Source: Desulfobacteraceae bacterium
GTDB lineage: Bacteria > Desulfobacterota > Desulfobacteria > Desulfobacterales > JAABPS01
Assembly: GCA_011391835.1 (NCBI GenBank)
Contig: JAABPS010000010.1
Location: forward strand, 1-18,315
Direction of reading: 5' to 3'
DNA length: 18,315 nt
Each line of letters starts with the position of its first letter. Within the stretch, counting starts at the first letter, position 1. A program made the position numbers and the translations under genes. Under the pieces are notes generated by a model. It did no database searches, was not told the DNA's origin, and was given only the letters and a program-made list of their open reading frames with translations. Positions 8,535-16,137 of this stretch are shown here, in pieces.

Positions 8535-8562
8535 ATCTATCAATGCCTACTATCCCTGTCAA
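8534..8562 (-). promoter_or_regulatory. Putative sigma-70 promoter of tetR
   Basis: On the minus strand a perfect TTGACA (8557-8562) is followed after 17 bp by TAGATA (8534-8539), which matches the -10 consensus at three of six positions. It lies 32 bp upstream of the tetR ATG and directly abuts the FadR-like box at 8519-8534, so a bound repressor would cover the start of transcription. Confidence 0.5.
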
Positions 8563-8874
8563 GAATAATCAATTCCTTTCTTTTGCTATTTCAATAAAAT
8601 TTATAACTAATTGTTTTAATATATTAATATTTTTATTAACATTACAGATATCCTATAACACTAACTGAATAAAACCCGCTATAATTTATTGAGTAAGTAT
8701 TCATTACTTTTCTAAAATAACTGCCATCTCTTCACATTTATAAGCTTGAATCCTTTTTCAAATTTACTGGGACTGGTAGAAATAATTAGCGTTATTTTCC
8801 AATTGATTTTTTTATGTATTTCTGACTTAATAATGATCAAAGCTATTCAATTTCCGTAACTTCTTATCCCCTAT
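8535..8874. other. AT-rich divergent intergenic region
   Basis: This 340-bp spacer between tetR and the kinase gene is strongly AT-rich. It holds the tetR -35, a rightward TATAAT at 8680-8685 and the second FadR-like box. I find no coding stretch with a ribosome-binding site, no RNA gene and no clear terminator. Confidence 0.6.
8690..8707. promoter_or_regulatory. Second FadR-like box, kinase side of the spacer
   Basis: TGAGTAAGTATTCATTAC shares most positions with the FadR-type box, including the central TATTCATT; AGTAA at 8692-8696 and TTACT at 8704-8708 form inverted arms. A rightward TATAAT lies at 8680-8685, just upstream, though no good -35 precedes it. If functional it could act on the histidine kinase gene or cooperate with the box at tetR. 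The match is imperfect. Confidence 0.35.
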
Positions 8875-8907
8875 TTGACAGTAACCCTTTCTATTAAGGG
8901 GGGCTAT

Positions 8908-10050
8908 ATGGAAACTGACAAAACAAAGGATCTGGAACGCTCCGAAGCGTTTTTACACAATCTCATCCAAAGCGCTGTGGACGCTATCATCGCGGCTGAT
9001 AAAACAGGAAAGGTTATCATCTTTAATGACGCAGCTGCAGAAATCAGTGGATACAGCGTTAAAGAGGCGCTGAAAAACCTCGACATTCGAGATGTTTATC
9101 TCGGGGACGGGGCGAGAGAAATCATGAAAAAGCTCCGCAGTGATGAATTTGGAGGCAAGGGTAAACTGAAAAGTTATCTGGTCAACGTTGTTGGGAAAAA
9201 GGGGGACAGCATCCCTATCAGGCTCAACGCATCTATTGTCTATGACGGCGACAAAGAGGTTGCCACCATCGGTTTTTTCCACGATATGCGCGAAGAAATA
9301 GAGATGAAAAAAAAGCTTGAAAAAACACAGGTTCAATTACTTCAGGCTGAAAAAATGGCTTCTTTAGGAAAGCTGGCCGCAGGGGTTGCCCACCAGCTAA
9401 ATAATCCTTTGGGAGGAATCAGCCTGTTCACTAAATTAATCCTTGAAGAATATGAACTCCAAGACAAAGTGAAGGAGGATTTAAACCGAATTCTCAAGGA
9501 TACCCAGAGATGCAGCGATACCGTAAAAGAGCTGCTCGAATTTGCAAGGCAGACAAGCCAGTTCATGAAGCCGTGCGATATTAACAAGGCGATTACACGA
9601 ACTTTGTTTTTACTCGAAAACCAGGCTTTATTTCAAAATATTACTACCGAAAAAGATCTCAGCCCGGATCTTCCTCCTGTAAAAGCGGATATACAGCAGT
9701 TGAATCATATGTTCATGAATATCATTCTCAACGCAGCTCAGGCCATGGAAGGTAACGGCAAGTTAATCTTAAAAACGTATTTACACCCTTCCAGGGACCG
9801 TATCTGTATTGAAATCAAAGACACCGGACCGGGGATACCCAAAGATATTAAAAAGCATATATTTGAACCCTTTTTTACAACAAAAGAAGAAGGGAAAGGT
9901 ACAGGGCTTGGCCTTAGCATTGTTTACGGTATTGTGGAAAGCCATAAGGGAAATATACACGTAAAAAGCGATCCCAAAAAGGGGACTATCTTTCTAATAG
10001 AACTCCCCTTAAATAGTTCAGAAGGTAAAGGAAATAAAAATGGCCGATAA
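8908..10050 (+). CDS. PAS domain sensor histidine kinase, NtrB-like, soluble
   Basis: A 380-residue sensor kinase with no signal peptide or membrane helix, so it should sense a cytoplasmic signal. Order: PAS domain at about 12-125 (SAVDAIIAADKTGKVIIFNDAAAEI style), a short coiled coil, HisKA with the phospho-acceptor His162 in GVAHQLNNPLGG, then the ATPase domain with N-box Asn275 (MNIILNAAQAM), DTGPGIP, an FEPFFTTK F-box and GTGLGLS. The start is ATG 8908, with AAGGGGGG 4 nt upstream, rather than a TTG at 8875. It overlaps the next gene by 11 bp, so kinase and hybrid protein are made together. The ligand of the PAS domain is unknown. Confidence 0.92.
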   Translation: METDKTKDLERSEAFLHNLIQSAVDAIIAADKTGKVIIFNDAAAEISGYSVKEALKNLDIRDVYLGDGAREIMKKLRSDEFGGKGKLKSYLVNVVGKKGDSIPIRLNASIVYDGDKEVATIGFFHDMREEIEMKKKLEKTQVQLLQAEKMASLGKLAAGVAHQLNNPLGGISLFTKLILEEYELQDKVKEDLNRILKDTQRCSDTVKELLEFARQTSQFMKPCDINKAITRTLFLLENQALFQNITTEKDLSPDLPPVKADIQQLNHMFMNIILNAAQAMEGNGKLILKTYLHPSRDRICIEIKDTGPGIPKDIKKHIFEPFFTTKEEGKGTGLGLSIVYGIVESHKGNIHVKSDPKKGTIFLIELPLNSSEGKGNKNGR

Positions 10051-11545
10051 CCCATCAAATTTGATCAATATTCTTATTATTGATGATGAAAAAGATATCA
10101 GAGACGGTGTAGAACGGATTCTCACCCGGATGAATTGCAGCGTGCTTAAAGCCTCTCGGGGAGATGAAGGCCTGAAGACTCTGGAAAAGGAAAAAGTTGC
10201 TATTGTTTTACTTGATATGAAGATGCCTGGCATGGACGGCATGGAAGTTCTCAGGCTGATAAGAGAAATGAATGAAACAATTCTGGTGATTGTCATTACC
10301 GGTTTTGCCACGGTTGAAACCGCTATCGAAGCCATGAAACGGGGGGCGTATGATTTTATTCCCAAGCCTTTCGAACCCGATCAGTTAAGAATTGTTATCA
10401 ATCGTGCCATAGAAAAAATTCGACTCACCCATGAAGCAGCAATGCTGGAAAAAGAACGCCAGCAGACACTCTTTGACCTGGACACGGAAAAAAGCCGTAT
10501 CCGTACTATCATTGAATCACTTCCCAATGGAGTAGTAGTAACCAATTCACAGGGACAGGTGGTACTGATGAATCCGGCCTTTCGCAAACTGCTTGATTTA
10601 AAAACTGATCTGGGCCCGGGAAAGCATATATGCGATTATGTTGCTGAAAAGGGCTTGTGTGATCTTATCATGGATATTTCCAAAGGCAAGCATGTGGATT
10701 TTGATGATATCCCCACTTATGAATTCGCGGTATCTGATAACAGATATCTTCTCGCAAGGGGGCAACCCGTTTTAGGAGAAAAAAGAGAATGCATGGGAGC
10801 CGTAGTAAATATCGTTGACATTACCAGCATGAAAGTTCTGGATCAGCTCAAATCTGAGTTTGTTGCCAAAGTTTCTCATGAGCTTCGATCACCCCTTTCA
10901 ACAATCCATGAACAGCTTGCTGTTGTGTTAAAAGATATGGTCGAAGAAGACCTCCAGGCAGATCAGGAAATTCTTTCCAGGGCAAAAGAAAAAACCATGG
11001 GGCTGATTTCTCTGATTGGGGATCTGCTTGATCTGTCCCGTATCGAAGCGGGGATCACCTCGCAGGAACCGACATCCATTCGCATTGAACAGGTGTTAAA
11101 AAACATTACCGATTTTCTGGATGCCAAAGCAAAAAGCAAAGAACAAACGCTCACCCTGGAACTTCCAAAAGAACCGTTACCTTCTATTACAGCAGACCCC
11201 GTTGCTTTAGAAAGCCTTTTTGGAAACCTGATCACAAACGCGATTCACTACACACAAAACGGAGGCAGCATAAAAGTAAAGGCGGATCTTGCCGGCATAA
11301 ACATCCGTGTGGCTGTTATCGATAATGGATTTGGTATTAAGGAAAAATACCTGGATAAAATTTTTGAAAGATTTTACAGAGTCAAGGATGAAAAAACGAG
11401 ATTTATCACCGGTACCGGCTTGGGCCTTCCTATTGTCAAGAGTATTGTTGATTCTCTGGGTGGCATGATTGACGTGGAAAGCACTCCTGGTGAAGGATCC
11501 ACTTTTACTGTTCTTCTTCCGATCCAGAGGCAGACAACGACTTAA
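10040..11545 (+). CDS. Hybrid protein: receiver - PAS - histidine kinase
   Basis: A 501-residue cytoplasmic protein combining a receiver with a second kinase. The receiver spans about 8-125 with acidic Asp15-Asp16, phospho-acceptor Asp59 (LLDMKMPG), Thr87 and Lys109 (PKPF). A short helical linker leads to a PAS domain at about 150-265 (SLPNGVVVTNSQGQVVLMNPAF). Then comes HisKA with His280 (FVAKVSHELRSPLS) and the ATPase domain with Asn400 (LITNAIHYT), DNGFGI, FERFYRV and GTGLGLPIV. There is no DNA-binding or enzymatic output domain. It is the natural target of the preceding kinase; its own phosphate must go to a regulator outside this window. AAAGGA 7 nt before the ATG supports the start. Confidence 0.92.
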   Translation: MADNPSNLINILIIDDEKDIRDGVERILTRMNCSVLKASRGDEGLKTLEKEKVAIVLLDMKMPGMDGMEVLRLIREMNETILVIVITGFATVETAIEAMKRGAYDFIPKPFEPDQLRIVINRAIEKIRLTHEAAMLEKERQQTLFDLDTEKSRIRTIIESLPNGVVVTNSQGQVVLMNPAFRKLLDLKTDLGPGKHICDYVAEKGLCDLIMDISKGKHVDFDDIPTYEFAVSDNRYLLARGQPVLGEKRECMGAVVNIVDITSMKVLDQLKSEFVAKVSHELRSPLSTIHEQLAVVLKDMVEEDLQADQEILSRAKEKTMGLISLIGDLLDLSRIEAGITSQEPTSIRIEQVLKNITDFLDAKAKSKEQTLTLELPKEPLPSITADPVALESLFGNLITNAIHYTQNGGSIKVKADLAGINIRVAVIDNGFGIKEKYLDKIFERFYRVKDEKTRFITGTGLGLPIVKSIVDSLGGMIDVESTPGEGSTFTVLLPIQRQTTT

Positions 11546-11573
11546 TGGCTTGCTCTCGGGTACTGCCCATTTT

Positions 11574-12578
11574 TTATCCCCCATAGTATCGTGATGGCCC
11601 TTTAAGAAGATCCCAGCCGCTCTCGTGAAACAGTTTTTTGCAGTGGTTAACTGTTCCGCCCCTTCCTTTTTCCGTATTTTCTTCCACATCCCTCGGATTG
11701 GCACCCACTTCAGCCCAGAAAAGATTCGCTCCTGCCAGTGCTCCAAGTGTACAGGGTTCATGCGTGCAGTTTCCCATCACCGTTCTGGATATTCCCAAAC
11801 GGGTCACAGCAACGATTTGCGCCATTCGAAGTTCGCTGATCATCCCCCGTTTGGCTATGGGCGTGTTGGGGATGGAAATACGCCTGGCTGCACCGCTGTA
11901 AGAGGGTTGAATGGAAGCCGTAAAACAGATCATCTCAGCGATCTCCTCATCCGTATGCTCCGGACCGACCGGTTCCACGCATGTGCCCACTTTAAGTCCT
12001 GCCTCCTGAAAATGTCGAATGCTTTCTTTTCTTTTTTCCGGTGAAAGGTTTGAGTCTTTTCCCTCCCGCAGGCGAAGCGCATGATATACACCTGTGTATC
12101 CGATATCCTTTAACCTTTGCGCGTTATCCAACGACTGGTCACCGATATTCGCGATAAGGGTTGTTTCGGGTTTTATTTTGGACCTGATTTCCTGAGAAAT
12201 TTCGATAAATTTTTCGAAAGGATACTTTGCCGTTGTCATTACAAAAACAGCATTTGCGCCATCCTGTTCAAATTGTTTCGCATGGGCCACCGCTTCCTCC
12301 GGTTTGAGCTGGGACGATTCAGAAAAAATTCCATTTATCTGGGCAAAAGAACAAAAAACACAGTTGCCTGGGCACGGAGCAAGATTGAGCGCAAATTGAG
12401 CATGAACTTCCGCCTTCCCTTGGGATAACTCCTTGGAAATTCGATTGGCTTCGGCCATAACAAGATATGAGTCCACGGAATCCGGCGGAAGGCTTAGCAA
12501 ATAGATAAGCTCCTTCTTGGAACGCTGTTCTCCATTTCGTGACTTCTTAATTAGATCATCCGTATTCACTTTCACCAT
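11574..12578 (-). CDS. BioB-like radical SAM protein
   Basis: A 334-residue radical SAM enzyme. The [4Fe-4S] motif is CxxxCxxC at Cys69, Cys73 and Cys76 (CPGNCVFC). The body looks like biotin synthase: GANAVFVMTT, YHALRLREGKDSNLSPEKR, GLKVGTCVEPVGPEHTDEEI, and a C-terminal AEVGANPRDVEENTE. Unlike BioB the motif is followed by SFAQ rather than the usual BioB residues, and there are extra cysteines in GNCTHEPCTLG. No biotin gene stands next to it, so it may be a paralogue with another substrate. Only a weak GAAAG precedes the ATG. It stands alone, convergent with the kinase operon. Confidence 0.82.
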   Translation of the reverse strand: MVKVNTDDLIKKSRNGEQRSKKELIYLLSLPPDSVDSYLVMAEANRISKELSQGKAEVHAQFALNLAPCPGNCVFCSFAQINGIFSESSQLKPEEAVAHAKQFEQDGANAVFVMTTAKYPFEKFIEISQEIRSKIKPETTLIANIGDQSLDNAQRLKDIGYTGVYHALRLREGKDSNLSPEKRKESIRHFQEAGLKVGTCVEPVGPEHTDEEIAEMICFTASIQPSYSGAARRISIPNTPIAKRGMISELRMAQIVAVTRLGISRTVMGNCTHEPCTLGALAGANLFWAEVGANPRDVEENTEKGRGGTVNHCKKLFHESGWDLLKGPSRYYGG

Positions 12579-13058
12579 CTTTCATCAGAAAAACAAATAA
12601 TCGTTGTTAAAAACGCCAGAAAATCCACTGGTAATTTTTTCTCAAATTGAATATTGGATACTTTCTAACATAATGGCAGAAAATATCAATCTATTCAAAG
12701 ATGCTTTTCTTTTTTTCACCTGTTTCATATCATTCAACATATTCCTGTTTAACTTTTATCGTATGCCAAAATGATTCCATGATGACACTGTCCCAGCCAT
12801 TCCTGTTCCTTTGTATCATCTGAATCATTTAATGGCTGCATAATAGCTCCAGCAATTCCAATGAGAAATAAATCCGTTCATGAAGTATCGGCTCCACACA
12901 GCCCGCTGTAACGTATTTATGATCTTATCTGACTTTTTCCCTTGCCCATGAGTGGCTTTCTTTGTTATGTTTCTATCCTTGCCCATTGTTAATGAAAAAA
13001 TTGATGCCCGAACCAGCCGGAACCCTTACATACACAAATAAATCAGAGGAGGCTACCC
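12579..13058. other. Non-coding stretch between the radical SAM and DUF898 genes
   Basis: Most of this 480-bp gap is taken by the IS3 remnant. The rest, 12911-13058, holds a 10-bp direct repeat CCTTGCCCAT (12940-12949 and 12977-12986) of unknown meaning and the ribosome-binding site of the next gene. I do not see a convincing promoter or RNA. Confidence 0.5.
12607..12910 (-). pseudogene. Decayed IS3-family transposase (OrfB) remnant
   Basis: On the minus strand, reading from about 12819 down to the stop at 12607-12609, the frame gives QRNRNGWDSVIMESFWHTIK and then VKQEYVE-stop-YETGEKKKSIFE-stop-IDIF. This parallels the end of IS3 OrfB integrases: KGNCWDNAVMESFF..LK, Y.T.EEA...IFEYIEVFYNRKR. 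The Glu of VIMESF is at the position of the third residue of the DDE triad. Two in-frame stops (TGA, TAG) and a frameshift upstream, where YSGLCGADTS looks like the family's HSDRGSQYTS, show it is dead. No terminal inverted repeats are visible, so the ends are approximate. Confidence 0.65.
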
Positions 13059-14303
13059 ATGATGTGGTTTTACAAAGATGGCAATCAGGAAAAAGGGCCG
13101 ATCAGTAAAGACGAATTAATGCAATTAATTAAAACCAGACACATCACAAAAAACACATTAATTCGTAATGAAAAAATGAATGAATGGCGGCCGCTGGCTG
13201 AAATGATGCGGCCTAAATCCCAAACCAGCGCCAATCCATCTCCACATCGGGAACCTCCCCGGACACCTCCGCCGGGCAGCGATTCTCAACAGGGAGCAGC
13301 CAAACCGATAAAAACATTTAACGCCCAAATACCTTTTCAGTTCAAGGGCACAGGCAGTGAGTACTTTAGAATATGGATTGTCAACGTTTTGTTATCCATT
13401 ATTACCCTGGGCATTTACTCCGCATGGGCAAAGGTTCGCCGCAAACAATATTTTTACGGCAATACCAGCCTCACGGAAGCTGCATTTCGTTATCTTGCTG
13501 ATCCGATAAAAATTCTCAAAGGCCGCATGATAGTATTTCTTGGTTTTGCCGGCTATTCGCTTGCCAATCAGCTCCTTCCAGCCGCAGCAATTGTTTTGAG
13601 CATAGGCTTTGTCTTTATTCTACCCTGGCTGGTCGTTCGTTCTCTGGCATTTAACGCCCGCAACAGTGCATGGCGAAACATACGCTTTAATTTCACCGGA
13701 ACGTATGGCGATGCAGCCAAGGTCTTTATTCTCTGGCCCATTTTAATTCCTTTTACGTTAGGTATGATACTTCCCTATGTCTATTTCCGGCAAAAAAAAT
13801 TTGTTGTAGAAAACTCAGCTTACGGTTCTGCTCCTTTCGTATTTCATGCCACATCCCGGGATTACTACCATATCATGCTTAAGATGTTACTTCCTATTTT
13901 AATTGTCGGTGTGTTTGCAGGGATTGTAATGGCATTTTCCCCCAGGCTTTCCTTTCTTGCCGTTAGTATCATACTGGCCATGTATCTTTATGCCTTTGCT
14001 TATTTCAGTGTAACATCCAGCAACCTGCTTTATAATTCAGGCGCATTGCTAAAACATCGTTTCAAGGCTACAATGAGTGTCAACCCCTATGCACTCATTG
14101 TGTTGACCAATACATTGGCAACTGTTTTAACGGTTGGATTCTTTCACCCTTTTGCAATGATTCGGGCATATCGCTATAAGATTCACCATCTGAGTCTTAT
14201 AGCGGACGGCGATCTGGAGCAGTTTATTGCGGCAGAGGTCAAAGAAACCAGCGCGCTGGGAGATGAATTATCCGATTTCATGGATTTTGATTTTGGACTA
14301 TAA
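13059..14303 (+). CDS. GYF_2 domain plus DUF898 (YjgN-like) membrane protein
   Basis: A 414-residue inner-membrane protein of unknown function. Residues 1-52 are a GYF_2/DUF4339 domain (WFYKDGNQEKGPISKDELMQLI, then TLIRNEKMNEWRPLAEM). A Pro/Ser-rich linker follows to about 85, then DUF898 from about 88 to 400 with multiple hydrophobic helices and the typical motifs FQFKGTGSEYFRIWIVN, TLGIYSAWAKVRRKQYF and, near the end, GFFHPFAMIRAYRYK. The tail is acidic. GAGGAGG 8 nt before the ATG fixes the start. It is followed 24 bp later by a membrane-bound M48 protease, a pairing known for YjgN-type proteins, which hints at a joint envelope quality-control role. Confidence 0.88.
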   Translation: MMWFYKDGNQEKGPISKDELMQLIKTRHITKNTLIRNEKMNEWRPLAEMMRPKSQTSANPSPHREPPRTPPPGSDSQQGAAKPIKTFNAQIPFQFKGTGSEYFRIWIVNVLLSIITLGIYSAWAKVRRKQYFYGNTSLTEAAFRYLADPIKILKGRMIVFLGFAGYSLANQLLPAAAIVLSIGFVFILPWLVVRSLAFNARNSAWRNIRFNFTGTYGDAAKVFILWPILIPFTLGMILPYVYFRQKKFVVENSAYGSAPFVFHATSRDYYHIMLKMLLPILIVGVFAGIVMAFSPRLSFLAVSIILAMYLYAFAYFSVTSSNLLYNSGALLKHRFKATMSVNPYALIVLTNTLATVLTVGFFHPFAMIRAYRYKIHHLSLIADGDLEQFIAAEVKETSALGDELSDFMDFDFGL

Positions 14304-14327
14304 AAAATGGATTTTTAGTAAAGGTAC

Positions 14328-15374
14328 ATGATGATTACAGTTGAAGGTAAATGGTATGATGGGAAGCGCTCCGCAAAGACGAAGGTCATATTAAAGGTTT
14401 TTGATAATGGCGCCATTGAGGTAGAGCTGGCAGACACTGGCGAGATCTTGCTCCGTCAAAACAGACTCGATGCCCGGATTTCAGATAGACTGGCTGATAC
14501 GCCCCGATTTTTAACTTTTTCGGATGGCAGTATTTTAGAGACAGATAACAACTCGTCTATTGATCAACTGCTTCAAAAAATGAAAATAGGAAACTGGATG
14601 CAGAAGATCCATCTTCTGGAATCCAAAAAGCGTTATATTGTAGCAGCCAGCCTGCTGGTTCTTCTGATCGGTGCGGGCATGGTTAAATACGGTTTTCCGA
14701 TAGCAGCAAAAGCGATTGCCGAACGCCTGCCAGAATCTGTTTTCAAAATAGCCGACCGTCAGACGCTGGAGGCTTTAGATCGGATCATTTTTGAACCATC
14801 CGGATTATCTATTGATACCCAAAACCGTATTCACAACCATTTACAAAGCGTTATTAATGCCCATCCGACATTTCATATTACACTGCTGTTTAGAAAAGGT
14901 GGCAAACTGGGCCCCAATGCTTTTGCCTTGCCGGGAGGTACAATTGTTTTTACAGATGAGCTGATACAACTGGCTAAGCATGATGATGAACTGCTGGGGG
15001 TCATGACACACGAAATCGGCCATTTGGTGCACCAGCACGCGATGCGCCGTATCGTGCAGGACTCCCTGTTGTCCTTTGCCATACTGTCACTGACTGGAGA
15101 TGCTTCGGGTATTTCTGAACTTTTTCTGAGCTTGCCGGTAGTGGTAACAGAAATGGCTTATTCAAGGGAGTTTGAACGGGAAGCAGATAACTATGCCCTG
15201 AATTACATGCAATCCCACGAAATCCCATTAGATCGATTTGCAGACATATTGTTGCGCATCGATAAAAGCAGCAAAAACCAGGGGAAAGATAAATGGACGG
15301 GCTATCTATCTACACATCCGCCCACCCCTGCCAGGGTGAAAGCGTTTCGTGAGGCAGGGTCACAAAAGAATTAA
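14328..15374 (+). CDS. Membrane-anchored M48 family zinc metalloprotease
   Basis: A 348-residue protease. The N-terminal ~90 residues form a small beta-rich domain (VEGKWYDGKRSAKTKVIL, VELADTG) often seen in M48 proteins next to DUF898 genes. One transmembrane helix lies at about 105-125 (YIVAASLLVLLIGAGMV), placing the catalytic part outside the cytoplasm. The zinc site is HEIGH at 228-232 with catalytic Glu229; the third ligand is probably Glu283 in EREAD. GGTIVFTDEL, typical of the family, precedes it, and STHPPTPARVKAF ends the domain. It probably degrades or trims envelope proteins. Only AAAGG about 5 nt upstream serves as ribosome-binding site, so it may be coupled to the preceding gene. 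Confidence 0.9.
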   Translation: MMITVEGKWYDGKRSAKTKVILKVFDNGAIEVELADTGEILLRQNRLDARISDRLADTPRFLTFSDGSILETDNNSSIDQLLQKMKIGNWMQKIHLLESKKRYIVAASLLVLLIGAGMVKYGFPIAAKAIAERLPESVFKIADRQTLEALDRIIFEPSGLSIDTQNRIHNHLQSVINAHPTFHITLLFRKGGKLGPNAFALPGGTIVFTDELIQLAKHDDELLGVMTHEIGHLVHQHAMRRIVQDSLLSFAILSLTGDASGISELFLSLPVVVTEMAYSREFEREADNYALNYMQSHEIPLDRFADILLRIDKSSKNQGKDKWTGYLSTHPPTPARVKAFREAGSQKN

Positions 15375-15414
15375 CTTCAGTTTATAGATCGTTTTCCTCT
15401 GTTTGGTCTTGAAA

Positions 15415-15888
15415 CTACCACCCAATACTTTTCTTAATCTCTTCGGCTTCATCTTCAGGCATGGACTTTAAAATAACTCGAAGCGTGTGATTGCCCTGCA
15501 TTTTCCCATTGGACATAAACATCCAGTCAGTAACATCCGATCGTGGAAATGAATATTTCTGGCCGAATGTTACGTTCCTCACAATACCCGGGTCATTTCC
15601 AATAATACCTGAGTAAGGTTCGGAATCCAGTTTGAGATCATCCAGCCAGAAATGCTCCACACCATATTTATCCTCAATTCTAACTTTCACATTAAAATCT
15701 TCATCTCCTGGCTGAGGATTCCGAAACCGCTCACGAAATTCATCAAAAGTCGATTGCGCAGTCTCTATCGCCTGATTCATTTCCTTTTCATCATATTGAT
15801 CCGTCAGCGTTTCCGGTTTTTCCTTACATCCAAATGGAAGAAAAAATATGATGATACATATCACAACTAAGTTGAGCCTGACTTTCAT
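15415..15888 (-). CDS. Putative lipoprotein with DUF2314 domain (YegJ-like)
   Basis: A 157-residue exported protein. Residues 1-20 are a signal sequence ending in LPFG before Cys21; the -3 residue is Pro, so the lipobox is imperfect but lipidation is likely. The C-terminal part (about 60-155) matches DUF2314: EHFWLDDLKL, GIIGNDPGIVRNVTFGQKYSF, DVTDWMFMSNGKMQGNHTLRVIL, then MPEDEAEEI. The function of the domain is not established. AAAGGAAC before the ATG supports the start. A 31-codon small ORF ends 15 nt upstream on the same strand, so the two look like a small operon, convergent with the M48 gene. Confidence 0.82.
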   Translation of the reverse strand: MKVRLNLVVICIIIFFLPFGCKEKPETLTDQYDEKEMNQAIETAQSTFDEFRERFRNPQPGDEDFNVKVRIEDKYGVEHFWLDDLKLDSEPYSGIIGNDPGIVRNVTFGQKYSFPRSDVTDWMFMSNGKMQGNHTLRVILKSMPEDEAEEIKKSIGW

Positions 15889-15903
15889 GTGTTGTTCCTT
15901 TCT

Positions 15904-15999
15904 TCAGCCGACGATTTCTGTTTTTATTGGAGATGAATTCTCATATCTATTCCTAAGATAACAAAACATATCAAAGGCAACTATATAAAATTCATTCAT
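15904..15999 (-). CDS. Small ORF (31 codons) upstream of the DUF2314 lipoprotein
   Basis: On the minus strand an ATG at 15997-15999 is preceded, 7 nt away, by AGGAGGAGGAG (16007-16017), one of the strongest ribosome-binding sites in the window. The frame gives MNEFYIVAFDMFCYLRNRY followed by ENSSPIKTEIVG and TGA at 15904-15906, 15 nt before the lipoprotein ATG. The peptide is mildly hydrophobic at its N-terminus and has one Cys. I do not recognise it. It could be a leader peptide that couples translation to the lipoprotein, or a genuine microprotein partner. The evidence is the ribosome-binding site, its spacing and the operon-like gap. Confidence 0.5.
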   Translation of the reverse strand: MNEFYIVAFDMFCYLRNRYENSSPIKTEIVG

Positions 16000-16092
16000 A
16001 TACTAACTCCTCCTCCTGTACAACAAAACATAGTTCTTTTTTCAAATTAGAGAGAAGTATATTGCACTATTTTTACGAATTATACAAATAAA

Positions 16093-16123
16093 AAAGGGAC
16101 GGATGATCTCACTCCGCCCCTTT
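16093..16123 (-). terminator. Intrinsic terminator of the outer-membrane protein gene
   Basis: In the minus-strand transcript AAAGGGGCGGA pairs with UCCGUCCCUUU (one G-U pair) around a 9-nt loop, followed by a run of U. It lies 15 bp after the stop codon of the beta-barrel gene. Confidence 0.85.
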
Positions 16124-16137
16124 GTCAGCTTGAATCC

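Noticed and set aside
11546..11573. GGGTACTGCCC followed by T-run as a terminator between the convergent kinase and radical SAM genes
   Set aside because: The stem is only 3-4 bp, too weak to claim.
11207..11761. 184-codon minus-strand frame spanning the kinase end and the radical SAM end
   Set aside because: It overlaps two well-supported genes in other frames and shows no family features.
12940..12986. Direct repeat CCTTGCCCAT, two copies 37 bp apart
   Set aside because: Only two short copies, no link to a regulator or to element ends; could be chance.
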